A stretch of 44,014 bases of DNA, taken from Alphaproteobacteria bacterium. Its GTDB lineage: Bacteria; Pseudomonadota; Alphaproteobacteria; CAAHEQ01; UBA3637. The position numbers and the translations under genes were made by a program. Location: NCBI GenBank assembly GCA_017533325.1, contig JAFXIF010000050.1:1-44014 (forward strand), written 5' to 3'. Below, piece by piece: positions 41,476 through 44,014 of this stretch. How positions within the stretch are numbered: the first letter of the stretch is position 1; each line of letters begins with the position of its first letter. The notes below the pieces were generated by a model. It was not told the DNA's origin. It saw nothing but the letters and a program-made list of their open reading frames with translations, and ran no database searches.

Positions 41476-42139
41476 AAAACGCCAACCACATAATAAAGCT
41501 ATATAAATAAGGAATTATACTCCCTAAAAACCACCCGATGACATTAATTCCCAAAACAAACGGTAAAACCATCAGCCCCAGTAAAATATACATCCCGTAA
41601 CCTTCCGTTTGTTGATATTGGTAAGCCAACTTTTTAGGCAAAACAGAAACCAAAATTCGGCCACCGTCTAGCGGTAAAATCGGCAATAAATTAAAAACAG
41701 CCAAAACAAGTGAAAATAAAATCCCATTCGCAATATTATCTTTAAGCCACATAAATAATGGGGAGTGAATAGGAACAATTTCTAAAACCACCTTTCCGAA
41801 AAACACAAAAATAACAGCCAACAAAATATTGGATAAAGGACCGGCGGCTGCTACAAGCCCCATATCTCGTTTAGGCCGATTTAAGGCATTAAAATTAACC
41901 GGAACGGGTTTTGCCCACCCAAATAAAACAGGTGAAGACGATAAAACCAGAATTAACGGCAAAAAAATGCTCCCCATCGGATCAATATGCGCCACCGGAT
42001 TTAAGGTTAAGCGCCCTGCCCTTAAAGCCGTTTTATCTCCAAGTTTTAAGGCTATATATCCATGCGCTAATTCATGAACAACCATACATAAAACCAAAGG
42101 GATTGCCCAAACACTTAACCCATATAAAAAATCACTCAT
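41474..42139 (-). CDS. Membrane site-2 protease-like metallopeptidase (M50 family)
   Basis: Intramembrane zinc protease of the short S2P/Rip-like group without a PDZ domain. The start at 42139 (MSDFLYGLSVW, 221 aa) has AAGGAA upstream; the frame to 42199 overlaps the SPOR gene. The zinc motif VVHELAHGYIA (HExxH, about residue 22) lies in the first membrane helix. GRLTLNPVAHIDPMGS and FGWAKPVPVNF are the conserved middle motifs, and FNLLPILPLDGGRI provides the third ligand Asp (about 160). Five or six membrane segments are seen. Substrate is unknown. Confidence 0.93.
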   Translation of the reverse strand: MSDFLYGLSVWAIPLVLCMVVHELAHGYIALKLGDKTALRAGRLTLNPVAHIDPMGSIFLPLILVLSSSPVLFGWAKPVPVNFNALNRPKRDMGLVAAAGPLSNILLAVIFVFFGKVVLEIVPIHSPLFMWLKDNIANGILFSLVLAVFNLLPILPLDGGRILVSVLPKKLAYQYQQTEGYGMYILLGLMVLPFVLGINVIGWFLGSIIPYLYSFIMWLAF

Positions 42140-42150
42140 TATTATTCCTT

Positions 42151-43305
42151 TTACTTTACCGGTATACAATCTTGCTTTTTGGCCTTTAATTTGGAACACA
42201 TTCCTTCAGCCATTTCTCTGGTCGGGAATTGTCCAACTTGTAAACGATAAAAATTTCCTTTTCTTGGAATTTCAACCTTCTTAATTAAATATGACATGTT
42301 TGACAAGAGATTAACATGTTTTGTTTTCATTACTTTCCATGCTTTTTCAACCGCAGGTTTGTTATTGGAAGCAAATAATTGAACACGCCAAATTTCTTTT
42401 TTCGAAGGGGTGTCAGCTTTTTTTGTTTCAGTTGCAGTTAATGGTGCCAATTCAATCACTTCTTTTTTCGGCTTTAAAACCTCTTCTTTTTGAACAACAG
42501 GATTCATAACGACCGGCGCTTGAGCAACTTTCAATTCCTCTTTTTTAGGCTCAACAGGTTTTGCCGGTTCTTCTTTTTTCTCATCCAACGGATTAACCGT
42601 TTTCATTTCTTTAACATCAACAAACGTTGGTTCCGGCGTGTTTTGTTCAATAGCTAAAATTTGAGGCACCACCGGTTTTTCAGGCTCCGGAAATAAACTT
42701 TCAACTTTTGTGGTCACATTATCGGAGCGAATACGGTTATAAACCAACTTATCTTGATCCGGAATAACAATACCCCCTGCATGTTCAGGCAATTCTTTTA
42801 CAACATCAGGAGAAGCTAAAATAGTTTCAATTTCCTCCGATTCGGCCTCACTTGCCTGAAAGATAAAAAATCCGGTTAAAGAAATTCCTAAAACAACAAT
42901 TAAAACAGATATTAAGATAAGGTGAAGTTTTAATGAAGGGAAATTTTTCTCTTCAACCTGTTGTTCATTTTCCAATGGGATAAAGGAAAGCTCCTCTTTA
43001 ATCGGCTTTGAAAAATCATAAATCTTTATGTCTTGTTCCGCATCTGATGGCAACGGCAACTCTTCTAAAGCGTCTTTTTTTTGCTGCTCTTGCACAGAAG
43101 ATGCATTTAAAGCCCCCTCTTGATTAAGCTCAAAAACTTGTTCAACAGGCATTGTTTCTGTTTTTGAAAATTCAGAAGAAACTTGTTGAATTTCTTCTTT
43201 TTTCTGTTCTTCTAAAGGCTTAGTCTGATAAAATCCCGTAAAAGTCGGCTCTTTACGGTTTGTTAAATCTTCGGTTAACTCTCTGATTTTATCAAATTCA
43301 TCCAT
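42151..43305 (-). CDS. SPOR-domain membrane protein
   Basis: 384-aa bitopic protein: acidic N-terminal cytoplasmic part (1-125), one membrane helix (LHLILISVLIVVLGISLTGFFIF, about 127-149, listed here by its ends LHLIL and GFFIF), a Pro/Glu/Lys-rich periplasmic linker (160-300) and a C-terminal SPOR domain (about 308-384: WRVQLFASNNKPAVEKAWKV ... YRLQVGQFPTREMAEGMCSKLKAKKQDC). This is an FtsN-like or DedD-like layout; the SPOR domain should bind denuded septal peptidoglycan. It lies 11 bases before the protease gene, so the two are co-transcribed. Confidence 0.9.
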   Translation of the reverse strand: MDEFDKIRELTEDLTNRKEPTFTGFYQTKPLEEQKKEEIQQVSSEFSKTETMPVEQVFELNQEGALNASSVQEQQKKDALEELPLPSDAEQDIKIYDFSKPIKEELSFIPLENEQQVEEKNFPSLKLHLILISVLIVVLGISLTGFFIFQASEAESEEIETILASPDVVKELPEHAGGIVIPDQDKLVYNRIRSDNVTTKVESLFPEPEKPVVPQILAIEQNTPEPTFVDVKEMKTVNPLDEKKEEPAKPVEPKKEELKVAQAPVVMNPVVQKEEVLKPKKEVIELAPLTATETKKADTPSKKEIWRVQLFASNNKPAVEKAWKVMKTKHVNLLSNMSYLIKKVEIPRKGNFYRLQVGQFPTREMAEGMCSKLKAKKQDCIPVK

Positions 43306-43641
43306 TGGGCAAACTCCTTTTTTTGTGTATAATCAAAAAATAGCATACTTTTAAACGATTTAGCAAGACTTATTTAAAAAAATTATTAATTATCCATATA
43401 AAGTTTACATTTTAAATTCCACACAACTCATCAAAAAGCGTTTTTTTTGATTATTATTCCTTCTTATTTTATATATAACAGCAAATAAAAAAGAAAATTT
43501 TTACGCCTATTTTAATAATAAAAATAATACCTAATAAAAAAAATAAAAATTTTTCACTTTTTTTAAAAAAAACTCTTGACGGGCGATTTATTTTAAGATA
43601 TGATGTTTTCTATCGAATCTACCAATTCAAGATTTCTTAAT
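43306..43641. other. AT-rich intergenic region upstream of tRNA-Leu
   Basis: About 335 bases, very A+T rich, no credible ORF. It holds the start region of the SPOR gene, a symmetric hairpin ATCAAAAA-GCGT-TTTTTTTGAT near 43430-43451 and the tRNA promoter at its right end. Nothing else is recognisable. Confidence 0.6.
43576..43604 (+). promoter_or_regulatory. Promoter of tRNA-Leu
   Basis: TTGACG (-35, 43576-43581), exactly 17 bases, TATGAT (-10, 43599-43604): one mismatch from consensus in each hexamer. The GGGCG directly after -35 and the location 38 bases before the tRNA suit a strong stable-RNA promoter. Confidence 0.85.
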
Positions 43642-43730
43642 GCGGATATGGCGGAACTGGTAGACGCAACAGACTTAAAATCTGTTGGGACTTTGCTCCC
43701 GTGCCGGTTCGATTCCGGCTTTCCGCACCA
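43642..43730 (+). tRNA. tRNA-Leu (TAA anticodon)
   Basis: 89 bases including an encoded CCA. GCGGATA is the acceptor 5' strand, D-loop AACTGGTAGACGC, anticodon stem-loop CAGACTTAAAATCTG with anticodon TAA, long variable arm (TTGGGACTTTGCTCCCGT), T-arm GCCGGTTCGATTCCGGC, acceptor 3' strand TTTCCGC then ACCA. The sixth acceptor pair is T-T rather than Watson-Crick; other pairs hold. Confidence 0.96.
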
Positions 43731-43734
43731 TTTG

Positions 43735-43764
43735 AAAACACCCTCTTGCGGGGGTGTTTTTTTT
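43735..43764 (+). terminator. Rho-independent terminator of tRNA-Leu
   Basis: AAAACACCC (43735-43743) pairs with GGGTGTTTT (43752-43760), followed by a further TTTT, directly after the tRNA CCA. Confidence 0.9.
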
Positions 43765-44011
43765 ATGACATGAAGAAGCCTAAATTGATATTAGAAAGAA
43801 AGTTAAGTGCCTGTTTGATGGCAAAGCATGTATTTAGTAAGGTACATGTCTCAATGGCTTTAGCAAGTCTCGAATATGTGAAAGATAAATCGTGCACCAC
43901 CTATTTTACATATAAACTCTTTTTATTTTTCTCTAAAAAACGATATAAAGATAAAAAAAGCTTTACACATTACGTCTAATATGATAGTCTTTGCCTTGAA
44001 GAGGTAACAAT

Positions 44012-44014
44012 ATG
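44012..44014 (+). CDS. Start codon of a gene continuing beyond the right edge
   Basis: The window ends in GAAGAGGTAACAATATG: a good Shine-Dalgarno AGAGG 7 bases before the last ATG. The 240 bases between the tRNA-Leu terminator and this ATG contain no convincing gene. The product cannot be read. Confidence 0.5.

Noticed and set aside
43770-43979. 69-aa ORF after tRNA-Leu (MKKPKLILERK...)
   Set aside because: No SD, it starts in the terminator T-run, its composition is unlike the neighbours and it is not recognisable; left as non-coding.

Overview
The window is a 44 kb stretch of a low-GC alphaproteobacterial chromosome. Several gene orders support that class: secB divergent from a Tim44-domain gene followed by mltA and an Smr gene; tsaE-amgK-murU-addB-addA; yajC-secD-secF; lspA followed by a short lipoprotein. 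A NifJ-type pyruvate:flavodoxin oxidoreductase suggests a fermentative or oxygen-poor, probably host-associated lifestyle. I cannot name the genus.

Layout: a partial tRNA-Ser at the left edge is followed by a tight + strand run mltB-rlpA-dac-tmk-holB-tatD-MBL hydrolase (168-6532), covering wall enzymes, dTMP kinase and clamp loading. At 6784-11887 lies a complete integrated gokushovirus (Microviridae) of about 5.09 kb, all genes on the - strand: 97-aa ORF, J-like DNA-binding protein, VP4 Rep, VP5, VP3 scaffold, 39-aa ORF, VP1 capsid, 52-aa ORF, VP2 pilot protein, then a terminator and a 45-aa lipoprotein. It is bounded by a 17-bp direct repeat that forms the XerD-side arm and centre of two dif-like sites. 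Removing the phage restores a textbook chromosomal dif. Host genes left of the site read rightward and those immediately right of it read leftward, as expected at a replication terminus.

Right of the phage, a 0.7 kb non-coding stretch contains a decayed piece of tsaD. It is followed by trxA, an ankyrin-like gene, the intact tsaD, smr, mltA and tim44 (- strand), then secB, tsaE, amgK, murU, addB, a frameshifted addA and a lipoprotein hydrolase (+). A lone virD4/traG coupling-protein gene and a pentapeptide-repeat gene follow on the - strand. Next come lspA, a small lipoprotein, pgi, a small unknown gene, mutL and nifJ (+), then secF, secD and yajC (-), dut (+), an M50 protease and a SPOR protein (-), and tRNA-Leu(TAA) with a near-consensus promoter.

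The main find is the gokushovirus prophage at dif, with its previously unannotated small genes, above all a lipoprotein whose stop codon lies inside the attachment site. Secondary points are the tsaD relic next to dif, the addA frameshift between helicase and nuclease domains, a probably leaderless pentapeptide-repeat gene, and an orphan VirD4.
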